NCBI GenBank assembly: GCA_002148405.1
Contig: MUGG01000119.1
Span: forward strand, 1-64,000
Length of the DNA stretch: 64,000 nt
Origin: Alkalinema sp. CACIAM 70d
GTDB lineage: Bacteria > Cyanobacteriota > Cyanobacteriia > Leptolyngbyales > Leptolyngbyaceae
Direction of reading: 5' to 3'
Shown here piece after piece: positions 55,682 to 64,000 of the stretch (position 1 is its first letter; each line of letters starts with the position of its first letter). Under the pieces are notes generated by a model, which was not told the origin of the DNA, searched no databases, and saw nothing but the letters and a program-made list of their open reading frames with translations. Both the position numbers and the translations under genes were made by a program.

Positions 55682-56599
55682 ATGTGGCAGTTGACATCCC
55701 CTCCCCCACTAATAGAGTCCTCTACTCCGTTGACTCCAGTGAAGCGTAGAGTCTTTCCCGTTCGACTCAATCTAGATGGATTCACTCAAATGTTTAACGA
55801 TCGACTACACCTAGATCGATGGAACACGAGTTGGCGGTCTTGGCACAATGCTCTACGGCTCATCCAGTTTGATTTTACAATCATCTTCGATCGAGAACCC
55901 TCGGCTCACCACTGGCTAGAAGTTTTTTTCTGCCATCCAGGATTTCATGCGCTCTTGCTACACCGCATAGCCCACTGGCTCCACTCCTGTGGGATGCCCT
56001 ATCTGCCCCGTATCTTGTCCCACTTTGCGCGGTGGGTTACCGGGGTGGAAATCCATCCAGCGGCGGTCATTGGGCAAGGAGTCTGCATTGACCACGGCTT
56101 AGGAGTCGTCATTGGCGAAACCGCGATCGTGGGGGACTATGCTGTCATCTATCAAGGGGTGACGCTAGGGGGAACGGGCAAAGAAACGGGCAAACGCCAT
56201 CCCACGATCGGATCTCACGTTGTTCTAGGGGCGGGGGCTACGATTTTAGGCAATATTCAGGTTGGCGATTGCGCCAAGGTGGGAGCGGGATCGATCGTCT
56301 TGCAGGATGTCCCTGCCCACTCGATCGCGGTGGGGATCCCCAGTCGTCCGATTGCGCCGTACTTGATTGCGCCGCATTTAACTCGCGATCGCTGTTCGAT
56401 CTCGCATGGTTCGATCGCGAGTGGTTCGATCGCGAGTGGGCTGAAGCCAGAACCCAGCGATTCGGACGTTTGGATCGATGCAGAGGCGATGCTGATTCGA
56501 TCGCTTGTGGATCGACTGGAGCAGTTGGAACAGACCCTCGATTTGCTTCATCTCAATACGCTTGCTGATTCTCAATCGACTGATTTATCTATCTTCTAG
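55682..56599 (+). CDS. nifP: NifP, serine O-acetyltransferase (CysE2) of the nif cluster
   Basis: 305 residues from the ATG at 55682 (MWQLTSPPPLIESS); a longer frame opens at 55547 but its first 45 residues are Arg-rich and unlike the family. SAT fold: ALRLIQFDFTIIFDREPSAH helical domain, then left-handed beta-helix hexapeptides VEIHPAAVIGQGVCIDHGLG, VIGETAIVGDYAVIYQGVTL, GGTGKETGKRHPTIGSHVVL. It makes O-acetylserine for the cysteine that NifS consumes. A SIASG repeat (15-bp, 56408-56437) sits near the C-terminus. Operon with nifV (18-bp gap). Confidence 0.9.
   Translation: MWQLTSPPPLIESSTPLTPVKRRVFPVRLNLDGFTQMFNDRLHLDRWNTSWRSWHNALRLIQFDFTIIFDREPSAHHWLEVFFCHPGFHALLLHRIAHWLHSCGMPYLPRILSHFARWVTGVEIHPAAVIGQGVCIDHGLGVVIGETAIVGDYAVIYQGVTLGGTGKETGKRHPTIGSHVVLGAGATILGNIQVGDCAKVGAGSIVLQDVPAHSIAVGIPSRPIAPYLIAPHLTRDRCSISHGSIASGSIASGLKPEPSDSDVWIDAEAMLIRSLVDRLEQLEQTLDLLHLNTLADSQSTDLSIF
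56408..56437 (+). repeat. 15-bp in-frame duplication in nifP
   Basis: GGTTCGATCGCGAGT twice in tandem, encoding GSIAS units in the C-terminal tail beyond the catalytic beta-helix. Confidence 0.85.
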
Positions 56600-56617
56600 A
56601 GGCTTGGCAATATCGCT

Positions 56618-57826
56618 ATGAATTACATGCTTAATCCTTTATTGGAACAAACTCAACCGTTAATGATGACTGATAATACCAATCATTTTAACAATACTTC
56701 AATTCACATTAACGATACCACCTTGAGGGATGGAGAACAGGCCGCTGGAATTGCGTTTAATCTTCAAGAAAAGATCGCGATCGCAACGTTTTTAGACTCG
56801 ATTGGGGTACCGGAACTGGAAGTGGGAATTCCCGCCATGGGCCAGGAAGAAGCGGTAGCCATTCGATCGATTGTGGAACTGGGTTTGAAGACCCAACTGC
56901 TCGGATGGAACCGCGCAAAAATTTCGGATGTACAGGCTTCGCTCAATTGTGGTTTGCAACGGGTACAGATTTCCATTCCGGTGTCAGAGGTGCAAATTGC
57001 AGCTAAGTTCCATGGCCAGTGGCGTGTGATGTTACATCAGTTACGAGAAGTGGTTGAATTTGCCCTCGATCGGGGGTTATCAGTGGCGATCGGAGGCGAA
57101 GATTCTTCTCGGGCCGATGAATCCTTTTTGCTAGATGTGGCATTGTTAGCCCAGGAATGGGGAGCCTTTCGGTTTCGTTTCTGTGATACGGTGGGAATTC
57201 TCGATCCCCTTACAACCTACCAAAAAGTTAATCGCTTGGTTAAACATCTCGCGATTCCTGTGGAAATGCATACTCATAATGATCTAGGTTTAGCAACCGC
57301 GAATGCATTGGCAGGAATTCAAGCCGGGGCACGATCGGTTAACACAACAGTCAATGGCTTAGGTGAGAGGGCAGGCAATGCTGCGATCGAAGAAGTGGTG
57401 ATGGCGCTGAAACGCATCTATGGGATATCAACCCATGTGGAGACGAAGCGCTTGTTAGAGCTGTCTCGCCTGGTTGCTAAAGCCTCAAATTGTCCGGTGC
57501 CCCCTTGGAAAGCGATCGTGGGAGAAAATACCTTTGCCCATGAGTCCGGTATCCACGCCCACGGAGTCCTCCAAAATCCAGTCACCTATGAGCCGTTTGC
57601 CCCGGAGGACGTGGGCTGGGAGCGCCGTTTGGTCGTGGGCAAACATTCCGGTCGCCATCTTGTGGTGAGTTTGCTGCAACAACAGGGTGTGTTACTGAAT
57701 CCGGAGGAGGTGCAATCGTTAATTGAAGCGGTACGACAACGATCGACGCAAATGAAACGCAATCTCTCGATCGAAGAGTTATTAAATTTAGTTCCCCAAG
57801 TGAGGTCTTACGCCCATGCAACTTGA
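56618..57826 (+). CDS. nifV: NifV, homocitrate synthase
   Basis: 402 residues. HMGL-like TIM barrel: INDTTLRDGEQAAGIAFNLQ (metal Asp and acyl-CoA Arg), VEMHTHNDLGLATANAL (His-His-Asn metal site), VNTTVNGLGERAGNAAIEEV, then ESGIHAHGVLQNP and VGKHSGRHLVV. It condenses acetyl-CoA and 2-oxoglutarate to homocitrate, the organic ligand of FeMo-co. The first 25 or so residues before NTSIHINDTT may be dispensable; a later start is possible. nifZ overlaps its last 11 bases. Confidence 0.95.
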   Translation: MNYMLNPLLEQTQPLMMTDNTNHFNNTSIHINDTTLRDGEQAAGIAFNLQEKIAIATFLDSIGVPELEVGIPAMGQEEAVAIRSIVELGLKTQLLGWNRAKISDVQASLNCGLQRVQISIPVSEVQIAAKFHGQWRVMLHQLREVVEFALDRGLSVAIGGEDSSRADESFLLDVALLAQEWGAFRFRFCDTVGILDPLTTYQKVNRLVKHLAIPVEMHTHNDLGLATANALAGIQAGARSVNTTVNGLGERAGNAAIEEVVMALKRIYGISTHVETKRLLELSRLVAKASNCPVPPWKAIVGENTFAHESGIHAHGVLQNPVTYEPFAPEDVGWERRLVVGKHSGRHLVVSLLQQQGVLLNPEEVQSLIEAVRQRSTQMKRNLSIEELLNLVPQVRSYAHAT

Positions 57827-58088
57827 TGAATTGGCCATGGATTTACCCCCACGGTTTGAGATTGGTGAAAAGGTTCGCGTTCGGAAATTGATTCGGAATG
57901 ATGGCACATTTCCCGGTCAGGAAATTGGAGCCACGTTAGCCAAAAAAGGTGAAATGGGCTACGTGATCAGTGTCGGTACCTTTTTGCAAACGGCTTATAT
58001 CTACGCTGTGCATTTTCTGAGTACAGGTTACATTGTCGGCTGTCGTGGACAGGAGTTAGATGCCATTGAAGGTAAGGAGAGTGATTGA
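57816..58088 (+). CDS. nifZ: NifZ, nitrogenase P-cluster maturation protein
   Basis: 90 residues; starts within the nifV end (ATG at 57816), with a possible internal start at 57837. Family segments: PPRFEIGEKVRVRKLIRNDG, KKGEMGYVISVGTFLQTAYI, YAVHFLSTGYIVGCRGQEL. NifZ helps form the second P-cluster of NifDK. The last codons and the stop fall in a near-exact 18-bp duplication (GGCAAGGAGAGTGA type). Confidence 0.92.
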   Translation: MQLDELAMDLPPRFEIGEKVRVRKLIRNDGTFPGQEIGATLAKKGEMGYVISVGTFLQTAYIYAVHFLSTGYIVGCRGQELDAIEGKESD

Positions 58089-58138
58089 AGGCAAGGAGAG
58101 TGACAGCAATTCAGCGTTCCATTAGCATTTATCCAAAT

Positions 58139-58242
58139 AATTCTTTTCCCAGTAATTCTTTTCTCACTAATTCTTTCCCAGTAATTCTTTTCCCACTTAT
58201 TCTTGTGGCGTTAATTCTTGTCCTGGTAATCCCTATTCCATT
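58139..58242 (+). repeat. ~15-bp tandem repeat (7 units) between nifZ and nifT
   Basis: AATTCTTTTCCCAGT-like units run in sequence from 58139 to 58242, one of 14 bp and the last three degenerate. T-rich on the plus strand. They occupy over half of the 180-bp spacer. Confidence 0.8.
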
Positions 58243-58268
58243 AATTTGTACGATCGGAGAGTGAATCG

Positions 58269-58472
58269 ATGAAAGTGATGTTGCGTCAGAATTCGACGGG
58301 TACGTTGTTGGTCTATGTGGCAAAGAAAGATTTGGAGGAGGAAGTAGTTTCCCAGGTGCAGGATGCGGAGGGGCGGATTCTGACGTTAGCGAATGGCTGG
58401 GAACTCGCGATCGCGAATTTAGAGGAGCCACTGCAACTCCCGCAAACCGTGGAGGCCAAGCGCCTGGCTTAA
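58269..58472 (+). CDS. nifT: NifT
   Basis: 67 residues, the usual size of NifT/FixU. It begins MKVMLRQNSTGTLLVYVAKK and ends with LANGWELAIANLEEPLQLPQ, the family core. GGAGAG precedes the ATG. Its role is unclear and it is often dispensable for N2 fixation. It is the last gene of the nifP-V-Z-T unit and converges with the YwiC-like gene after 32 bp. Confidence 0.9.
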   Translation: MKVMLRQNSTGTLLVYVAKKDLEEEVVSQVQDAEGRILTLANGWELAIANLEEPLQLPQTVEAKRLA

Positions 58473-58504
58473 TTTTACCCACCTGGGTCATGATTGCACT
58501 CGTC

Positions 58505-59299
58505 CTAAAGCGGATGAATCGGCAGAAGGGCGAGGGCAATCGTGCTTAAAAATAGAAATGCTGCAACGGTTTCTAAAACAGCCACTTGCCGAATGGGTGC
58601 CGTTTTGTACCAGTCGAGTTGCCAGAGTACCAGACTGTATTTGGCTAAACCGATCGTAAACCCGATCGCAGGAACCCATGCTAACCAATGTTCGTACCAA
58701 AGACCGATGATGATTAACCCTGCAATACTGTGGTAGACGATTCCAGGAACCAAGGAATCCGTTTTCGGTTTTCGTAGCTTCACCATAAAAATGGTGCTAC
58801 CAAAGAAGAGGGTATTGAGCAACCATAGTCCCAGTAGTGAACTCTCCCAATGGTTTGTGGTGGCAATGTAGGCGAGTGGTGCCGATAGACAAACGGCTGC
58901 AAAGGTTACAAGTTCGTTGACGATCGATTTTTGTTGGCGGTAAAAGACCGAAATCGCATCATAGATCAGTGCAGCGATTGCAGCCAAATCAATCCAGAGT
59001 AGCAAAGGCGTTTGTCGATACAAATAAACAGCAATCCCGAACGCCAATGCTGAATAAACGCTACCCCATAGCACAAATCTCGGCTTCCAGCTTTTGCGCT
59101 GCTTGATTTGCAGGACGATCGGGTGCTCGGCCTGAAAGCCCAAAAAGGCGCAAACTAGAGCGAGGCTGGTGGCGATGTTCCACTCCTGGGCGGCAGCAGC
59201 CCCCGTGAGAAACGAGACCAGTAGAACGATGTAAACCCCATGTTCCGGTGAAATTGTTGGTTGCCACATTTGGATAGGTTCCTCATCTGGAGCATTCAT
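58505..59299 (-). CDS. YwiC-like membrane protein
   Basis: 264 residues with seven or eight hydrophobic helices (for example YIVLLVSFLTGAAAA, ALVCAFLGFQ, LLLWIDLAAIAALIYDAIS, LGLWLLNTLFFGSTIFMV). The N-terminal EHGVYIVLLVSFLTG resembles the EHGAY motif of the YwiC-like family. Function is unknown; YwiC of B. subtilis lies in a nar (anaerobic respiration) region. Its start is 19 bp after the multicopper oxidase stop, so it may be read as part of the copper operon. It converges with nifT. Confidence 0.75.
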   Translation of the reverse strand: MNAPDEEPIQMWQPTISPEHGVYIVLLVSFLTGAAAAQEWNIATSLALVCAFLGFQAEHPIVLQIKQRKSWKPRFVLWGSVYSALAFGIAVYLYRQTPLLLWIDLAAIAALIYDAISVFYRQQKSIVNELVTFAAVCLSAPLAYIATTNHWESSLLGLWLLNTLFFGSTIFMVKLRKPKTDSLVPGIVYHSIAGLIIIGLWYEHWLAWVPAIGFTIGLAKYSLVLWQLDWYKTAPIRQVAVLETVAAFLFLSTIALALLPIHPL

Positions 59300-59318
59300 A
59301 CCACCTGAGTCTGTAAAT

Positions 59319-61067
59319 TTAGGCGGTAATCTGATAGTTCCGCATCATACCGCCATCTTCATGTTCTAAGTTATGGCAGTGATACATCGATCGACCGCTG
59401 TAGTGGGTAAACTTCATCAATAGGTTCACCTGTTCTCCCGGCATGACCATCACCGTATCTTTCCAACCATCGTCGATATACCCCGCTTTGACCGTTTGCC
59501 AATCGGTTTGCCCAGTGGGTAAGACTTGTCGATCGATGACCTGAAACTGAACCCCATGGATATGGATTGGATGAGCCATACTGTGCGCCATTCCCCTAGC
59601 ATTCATCCTGAATGGCTGATTGGGACTACGATTTAGACTTGGGGTAGGGGTGTTGATGATACTCCATTGCTCGATCGTATTTAGTTTCACGATCTCATCT
59701 TCAGCAACTGCATCCATTTCAAAAGTTCGATCGTTCAATAACCACTGCATTCCAGAATTGCTAATCTTAATCCTCCGAGGATTGTTTGCATTCACAGCTT
59801 CTGAAGGCGTTAAGCGGGAGGCTTGGGTGAGAACTTTGGGTAACGTTAGTGATTCTTTCTCCTGACGATCGACCCTGATTTTGAGTAATGGCATTGCTGT
59901 TCCCATTTCAGGGACGTTTCGATTCATGCCCTGCATTCCTGGCATCATGCCACCCATTCCCAGGGTTTCTGCACCAGAAAACTCTAAGCTATTGAGAAAG
60001 ACCTCTGTTCCGACTTTGAGCTTGCTAAAATCGGCCCAGAGATCTACCCGTTCCCCCGGAGCCAGCATGATGTAGGGCCGTTGAATCGGTTTAGGCAGCA
60101 GATGACCATCGGTGGCGATCGCGATCAGAGGTTCACCATGACTCCACGCAAGTTTATAAATTCGGGCATTGGAGGCATTGAAGACCCGCAGCCGATAAAT
60201 TCTAGTAGCAACATTCAACGGTTCATTCCAATACCCATTGACAAGAATTTTATCGCCCAGGAATCCCATCATTTGGCCCATCATACCGCCCATACCCGCA
60301 TTGGGATTTCTTCCACGATTCATCATTGGCCCCATTCCAGGCATCATTCCAGGCATCCCTGGCCTGCCCTGCTGTGCCCGGTTCTGGAACCCCAGATAAA
60401 GCAACTGATTTTGCCGATCGAAGCTGCGATCTTGTAAAACGATCGGGAGGTCATAGTCGCCACTGGGCAGGTTGAGCTTGGATTCTTCCTCATCAGTCAC
60501 TAGGAACAGCCCCGCTAAACCTCGGTAGACCTGTTCGCCAGTGAGGTGGTGGGGATGGGCATGGAACCAGTTGCTTCCCGCTGGATTGACCACGTCGAAT
60601 TCATAGGTGTAATGTCCTCCTGGGTCGATCGCCTGCTGGGGATGACCATCCATCGCCTCTGGTACAATTAACCCATGCCAATGGATGATACTGGGCTGAT
60701 TTCCCGGTAACGCATTTTCAAAGTGAATTTTCACCCGTTGGCCCTGGCGGACGCGGATGATTGGGCCAAGGTAACTATTGGGCAGAACTTGCAAATTTGC
60801 AGCATCGCCTTTTACGAGTCTAGCTTGGTAAGTCCAGACTGGAGTAGATTGTCCGGGTAGAATTTTAACGCGATCGACAACTGCTTTGAGATCAATCTCT
60901 ACATCGGGGTTACGAATAGCAGAAATCAGATTTGTAGAAGAAGGAGGAGAAGAATGAGAAACTGTCTGAGTACAACTCGTTAACAGTTGGTGCAATCCAC
61001 CCCCTAGGGCAAATCCACCCGTTGTTAGGATAAATCGACGCCGTGAAATGAGTCTTGTCATCAACAT
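59319..61067 (-). CDS. Multicopper oxidase with Tat signal and Met-rich insert
   Basis: About 582 residues from the ATG at 61067, chosen because GAGG lies 6 bases upstream; 61082 is possible. A twin-arginine signal (LISRRRFILTTGG) is followed by a lipobox-like LLTSC. Copper sites: IHWHGLIVPEAMDG (type 2/3), WFHAHPHHLTGEQ, HPIHIHGVQFQV (type 1/2) and the C-terminal MYHCHNLEHEDGGMM (type 1/3). A central Met/Gly-rich segment (GMPGMMPGMGPMMN, then GMGGMMGQMMG) resembles the Cu(I)-binding insert of CueO/CopA oxidases. It probably oxidises Cu(I) in the periplasm. Operon with copA. Confidence 0.92.
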   Translation of the reverse strand: MLMTRLISRRRFILTTGGFALGGGLHQLLTSCTQTVSHSSPPSSTNLISAIRNPDVEIDLKAVVDRVKILPGQSTPVWTYQARLVKGDAANLQVLPNSYLGPIIRVRQGQRVKIHFENALPGNQPSIIHWHGLIVPEAMDGHPQQAIDPGGHYTYEFDVVNPAGSNWFHAHPHHLTGEQVYRGLAGLFLVTDEEESKLNLPSGDYDLPIVLQDRSFDRQNQLLYLGFQNRAQQGRPGMPGMMPGMGPMMNRGRNPNAGMGGMMGQMMGFLGDKILVNGYWNEPLNVATRIYRLRVFNASNARIYKLAWSHGEPLIAIATDGHLLPKPIQRPYIMLAPGERVDLWADFSKLKVGTEVFLNSLEFSGAETLGMGGMMPGMQGMNRNVPEMGTAMPLLKIRVDRQEKESLTLPKVLTQASRLTPSEAVNANNPRRIKISNSGMQWLLNDRTFEMDAVAEDEIVKLNTIEQWSIINTPTPSLNRSPNQPFRMNARGMAHSMAHPIHIHGVQFQVIDRQVLPTGQTDWQTVKAGYIDDGWKDTVMVMPGEQVNLLMKFTHYSGRSMYHCHNLEHEDGGMMRNYQITA

Positions 61068-61095
61068 AGGAAACCTCTTCAAGCAGTGAATTGAT

Positions 61096-61362
61096 TTATC
61101 GAGGCCGCGACGATCCTAAAAACCACCAGAGTTCCATGCCAATCAGGGTGAGTCCTCCGATCGTGACAATGGCTCGATGGCTAAAGGGTTGTTCGATCGC
61201 TTGAAATTCAGGTTTTGCGGCAGGATTAGCCATAGGAGAATGTATATCCTGTGCTAGGGTCGGAACTCCGATCGTCAGCGCTAGAATCAGACCCATTAAA
61301 CCGATGGTTTGTACCCAGCGGTACGATCGAGGCAATCGAACTATTCGAGAAGAGAAACGCAT
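61096..61362 (-). CDS. Small exported or membrane protein of the copper operon
   Basis: 88 residues. It has an N-terminal signal anchor (IGLMGLILALTIGVPTLAQ), then a short polar part (HSPMANPAAKPEFQ) and a C-terminal helix (RAIVTIGGLTLIGMELWWFL). A clear AAGGAG site lies 7 bases before the ATG. 11 bp separate it from the copA stop and it leads into the oxidase gene, so a copper-related role is likely. I do not recognise a family. Confidence 0.65.
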   Translation of the reverse strand: MRFSSRIVRLPRSYRWVQTIGLMGLILALTIGVPTLAQDIHSPMANPAAKPEFQAIEQPFSHRAIVTIGGLTLIGMELWWFLGSSRPR

Positions 61363-61373
61363 AATCTAGCTCC

Positions 61374-63629
61374 TTAGGAAAGACGAAAACGACGAAGGCG
61401 GAGGGCATTGGTTACAACGGAAATTGAACTTAAAGCCATTGCTGCTCCTGCAATAATTGGACTCAGCAACCAACCAAAGAAGGGAAAGAGAATACCAGCG
61501 GCGATCGGAATACCCGCCACGTTGTAGCCAAAGGCAAATAACAGGTTTTGACGAATATTTTTAATCGTGGCTTTGCTGAGACGAATGGTGGTGGGAATGC
61601 TACGGAGATCACCGGAAATCAGAATAATCTCGGCGGTGGCAATGGCAATATCCGTCCCGGTACCAATGGCAATGCCCACGTTCGCTTGAGCCAGGGCTGG
61701 GGCATCGTTAATGCCGTCTCCCACCATGGCGACTTGTTTCCCTTCGGCTTGCAAGTGCTGGATCATCGCCGCCTTTTGATCCGGTCGCACTTCGGCTAAG
61801 ACTCGCTGGATGCCGATCGACTGGGCGATCGCTTCGGCAGTGCGGTGGTTATCCCCCGTCAGCATGACGACTTCTAAACCCATTTTCTGGAGTGTCTGAA
61901 TAGCTTCGGCGGAGGTGGACTTGAGGGTATCGGCAACGGCGATCGCGCCTTGAATTTCACCATTGATAGCAATTAAGCTCACGGTTTTGCCTTGGGTTTC
62001 CCAGCGATCGACCTCCGTTTGAACGATCGTGGTATCCATCGCTAAACTCTCCAGCCAGCGCTGGGTACCCACTTGAACTAACTCTCCAGCAATCTTTCCC
62101 TGGACGCCAGATCCCGGAATGGCTGCAAATTGTTCCACCGTTGGCCAAGTTGTGATCTGAGCCACTTGTTCGGCATAGTGAACGATCGCGGAGGCGAGGG
62201 GATGTTCGGATTGGCGTTCCAGTGCACCGATCAACGGTAGGATTTCAACAGGCAATAAGGTCCCGGATTTCAGTAACTCCGATCGTGTGATCAAGTCCGT
62301 CACTTCTGGTTTGCCTTGGGTGATGGTTCCAGTTTTATCAAGCACGATCGTTTGAATTTTGTGGGCCAGTTCTAAACTGTCCGCATTTTTAATCAAAATG
62401 CCATGCTTTGCCCCTTGGCCAATGCCGACAGTAACCGATGTGGGTGTGGCTAAACCCAAGGCACAGGGACAGGCAATAATTAATACACTGACCATGGTTA
62501 ACAGCGCTAGGGTCACATTGCCCATCCAGTTGTACCAGAGGACAAAGGTTAAAAGCGCGATCGCAATGACACCAGGAACAAACCAGCCCGTTACCCGATC
62601 GGCCAGCTTTTGAATCGCGGCTTTGGAGCCTTGGGCTTGCTGGACGAGTTGAATAATTTGGGCCAGGGTGGTGGACTCGCCAATACGGGTAGCACGAAAT
62701 TGAAAGCTTCCGGTTTGGTTAATCGTGGCTCCAATGACTTCATCACCGATGTGCTTGCTGACGGGTAAACTTTCTCCCGTAATCATTGATTCGTCGATCG
62801 TGGAATTTCCAGCAATCACAATACCATCTACGGGAATTTTTTCGCCAGGGCGTACTACGACAATTTCACCCATCATCACCGCGTCGATCGGGATGTCGAT
62901 TTCCCGTTGGTTACGAATGACCCGTGCTGTTTTTGCTTGCAATCCGATTAACTGCCGAATGGCTTCCGACGTTTCACCCTTGGCCCGATTCTCCAACCAG
63001 CGGCCTAGCAAGGTGAGGGTAATAATCATACCGGAGGCTTCGTAGTAAACCTCGGCGGGGAGTCCCTGGGCTTGGAAATAATCGGGCACGATCGTCACCC
63101 AGAGGGAATAGCCGTAGGCGATTAGAGTTCCCAGGGAAATCAGCGTATTCATATCGGCGCGGCGGTGGCGAAAGGCCGCCCAAGCCCCGCGATGGAAACT
63201 GAGACCCACCCAAAATTCGATCGGGGTGGTAATGGCTAGCTGTACCCAAGGATTGGCTAATCCTGACAATAGGCTAGGAAGTTGTACACCAACATGGGAT
63301 AGGGTTCCAATAACCAGTAATGCACTTAGGATGCTACTGATCGTTACCTTGCGTTGGAGCGATCGCTGTTCTGCTTGGCGGGTTCTGCGATCGGTATCCA
63401 GATCCTGCGCGGCAGAGATGATGGGCGTGGCTTGGTAACCAATTTCTTGAACCGTTTTCTGAATTTGATTGGGAGTAGTCTGCTGGGGATCATAAATGAC
63501 TTGGGCTTGCTCAATGCCAAAATTGACAACGCAATCCGCAACGCCCGCCACTTGTTTGATCGCCTGTTCGATCGCGTTGGCGCACCCTGCACAACTCATA
63601 CCACCCAACCGTAGCTGAAGGGTTTCCAT
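61374..63629 (-). CDS. copA: Copper-translocating P1B-type ATPase
   Basis: 751 residues. An N-terminal heavy-metal domain binds Cu(I) through [13 protein letters not shown] (Cys13, Cys16). Core P-type elements: [17 protein letters not shown] (A domain), [15 protein letters not shown] in helix 6, [13 protein letters not shown] (phosphorylated Asp), [12 protein letters not shown] (nucleotide-binding His) and [20 protein letters not shown]. Eight transmembrane helices. The CPC motif and the neighbours indicate monovalent copper export. It begins 4 bp after the MerR regulator gene. Confidence 0.95.
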   Translation of the reverse strand: METLQLRLGGMSCAGCANAIEQAIKQVAGVADCVVNFGIEQAQVIYDPQQTTPNQIQKTVQEIGYQATPIISAAQDLDTDRRTRQAEQRSLQRKVTISSILSALLVIGTLSHVGVQLPSLLSGLANPWVQLAITTPIEFWVGLSFHRGAWAAFRHRRADMNTLISLGTLIAYGYSLWVTIVPDYFQAQGLPAEVYYEASGMIITLTLLGRWLENRAKGETSEAIRQLIGLQAKTARVIRNQREIDIPIDAVMMGEIVVVRPGEKIPVDGIVIAGNSTIDESMITGESLPVSKHIGDEVIGATINQTGSFQFRATRIGESTTLAQIIQLVQQAQGSKAAIQKLADRVTGWFVPGVIAIALLTFVLWYNWMGNVTLALLTMVSVLIIACPCALGLATPTSVTVGIGQGAKHGILIKNADSLELAHKIQTIVLDKTGTITQGKPEVTDLITRSELLKSGTLLPVEILPLIGALERQSEHPLASAIVHYAEQVAQITTWPTVEQFAAIPGSGVQGKIAGELVQVGTQRWLESLAMDTTIVQTEVDRWETQGKTVSLIAINGEIQGAIAVADTLKSTSAEAIQTLQKMGLEVVMLTGDNHRTAEAIAQSIGIQRVLAEVRPDQKAAMIQHLQAEGKQVAMVGDGINDAPALAQANVGIAIGTGTDIAIATAEIILISGDLRSIPTTIRLSKATIKNIRQNLLFAFGYNVAGIPIAAGILFPFFGWLLSPIIAGAAMALSSISVVTNALRLRRFRLS

Positions 63630-63633
63630 AAAT

Positions 63634-64000
63634 TTATCCTTGGGAGGGGAAAAGGTCTTTGGACTGGGAAGCTATGGATGGATCGAGATTGGGACAAATA
63701 ATACCGGGTTCAGGTTGGGGTTCGATCGCCCAGTCTGCTAGGACTTTCAGCAGTTCTGTGCGGAGATTGGTCAGTTCGATAATGCGGCGTTCGAGATCCG
63801 CTACATGCTCTTCCAGCTTGCTTTTAATATCGTGGCAGGGTAATTCACCCCGATCGTAAATTGATAGACACTCGCGCACTTCCTGAAGGCTCAAACCTAG
63901 GGATTGCAATCGTTTGATAAACGCTAAACGCGCAATTACCGCTGGATGAAAAAGCCGAAACTTTCCTTCTGTGCGGTCTGCGGCTTGGAGTAAGCCCAGC
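63634..64000 (-). CDS. MerR-family metal-responsive regulator, 5' end outside window
   Basis: The open frame runs off the right edge. Visible from the edge: [39 protein letters not shown], read as DNA-binding-domain end and linker of a MerR protein, then [20 protein letters not shown] and a dimerisation helix ([18 protein letters not shown]). The Cys in ELPCHD and the Cys near the C-terminus (GIICPNLD) are candidate metal ligands as in MerR/ZntR/CueR types. Position directly before copA, with a 4-bp gap, points to copper control of this operon. Confidence 0.8.
   Translation of the reverse strand, partial: LGLLQAADRTEGKFRLFHPAVIARLAFIKRLQSLGLSLQEVRECLSIYDRGELPCHDIKSKLEEHVADLERRIIELTNLRTELLKVLADWAIEPQPEPGIICPNLDPSIASQSKDLFPSQG

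Noticed and set aside
58477..58488. ACCCACCTGGGT as terminator between nifT and the YwiC-like gene
   Set aside because: The loop would be only two bases and there is no T-run.

Overview
The window is chromosomal DNA of a cyanobacterium, most likely a non-heterocystous, filamentous, Leptolyngbya-like strain. Three things point there: frequent HIP1-type GCGATCGC/CGATCG sites, a complete cyanobacterial-style nif cluster (fdxH, hesA, hesB, feoA, mop, modBC fusion, nifP/nifV/nifZ/nifT), and cnfR (patB), the activator of nif genes in such cyanobacteria. nifD is uninterrupted and fdxN is absent, so neither classic heterocyst excision site is present. The genus is inference.

Layout. 1-5.6 kb: the end of a small secreted protein, two related AAA/STAND-like ATPases (one soluble with an N-terminal HTH-like domain, one with a large membrane domain) and a frameshifted class 3 lipase. 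5.6-9.8 kb: a compact [NiFe]-hydrogenase operon of group 3b type, unusual for cyanobacteria. It comprises a 4-TM protein, small subunit, large subunit, a secreted or anchored helical protein, a maturation protease and a HypA homologue without its zinc loop. 10-26 kb: housekeeping and stress genes: a five-domain response regulator, CapA-like protein, phosphoribosyltransferase, Zur-box-controlled ZnuA, glycogen-debranching-like enzyme, GT4 glycosyltransferase, TspO-like protein, MscS channel and a secreted unknown. 25-31.6 kb: purine salvage, with guanine deaminase divergent from xanthine dehydrogenase xdhA-xdhB-xdhC. xdhC carries two in-frame copies of a palindromic repeat.

31.7-58.5 kb is the nitrogen-fixation island. 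On the minus strand the order is nifB-nifS-nifU-nifH-nifD-nifK-(Mo-nitrogenase-associated protein)-nifE-nifN-nifX-(DUF269)-(CCE_0567 type)-nifW-hesA-(small membrane protein)-hesB-fdxH-feoA-fdxB-modA-modBC-cnfR, with mop on the plus strand. nifP-nifV-nifZ-nifT diverge from nifB across a 1.1-kb control region. These genes cover molybdate uptake and storage, FeMo-cofactor synthesis (NifB, NifEN, NifX, NifV homocitrate), Fe-S supply (NifU/NifS/NifP cysteine), electron delivery (FdxH, FdxB), the catalytic proteins (NifHDK) and the oxygen-sensitive activator CnfR. 58.5-64 kb: a YwiC-like membrane protein and a copper operon (MerR regulator, CopA ATPase, small membrane protein, Met-rich multicopper oxidase).

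The most notable signals are: (1) the minimal group 3b-like hydrogenase operon; (2) a dense array of TTGAG/TTGAGT motifs, including the palindrome TTGAGTACTCAA, in the nifB-nifP control region, a candidate CnfR or other operator array; (3) a different short tandem repeat (11-16 bp unit) in most of the longer nif spacers, matched by 12-15-bp in-frame repeats inside several proteins; (4) a palindromic-ended ~85-bp element in four copies, two of them translated inside XdhC.
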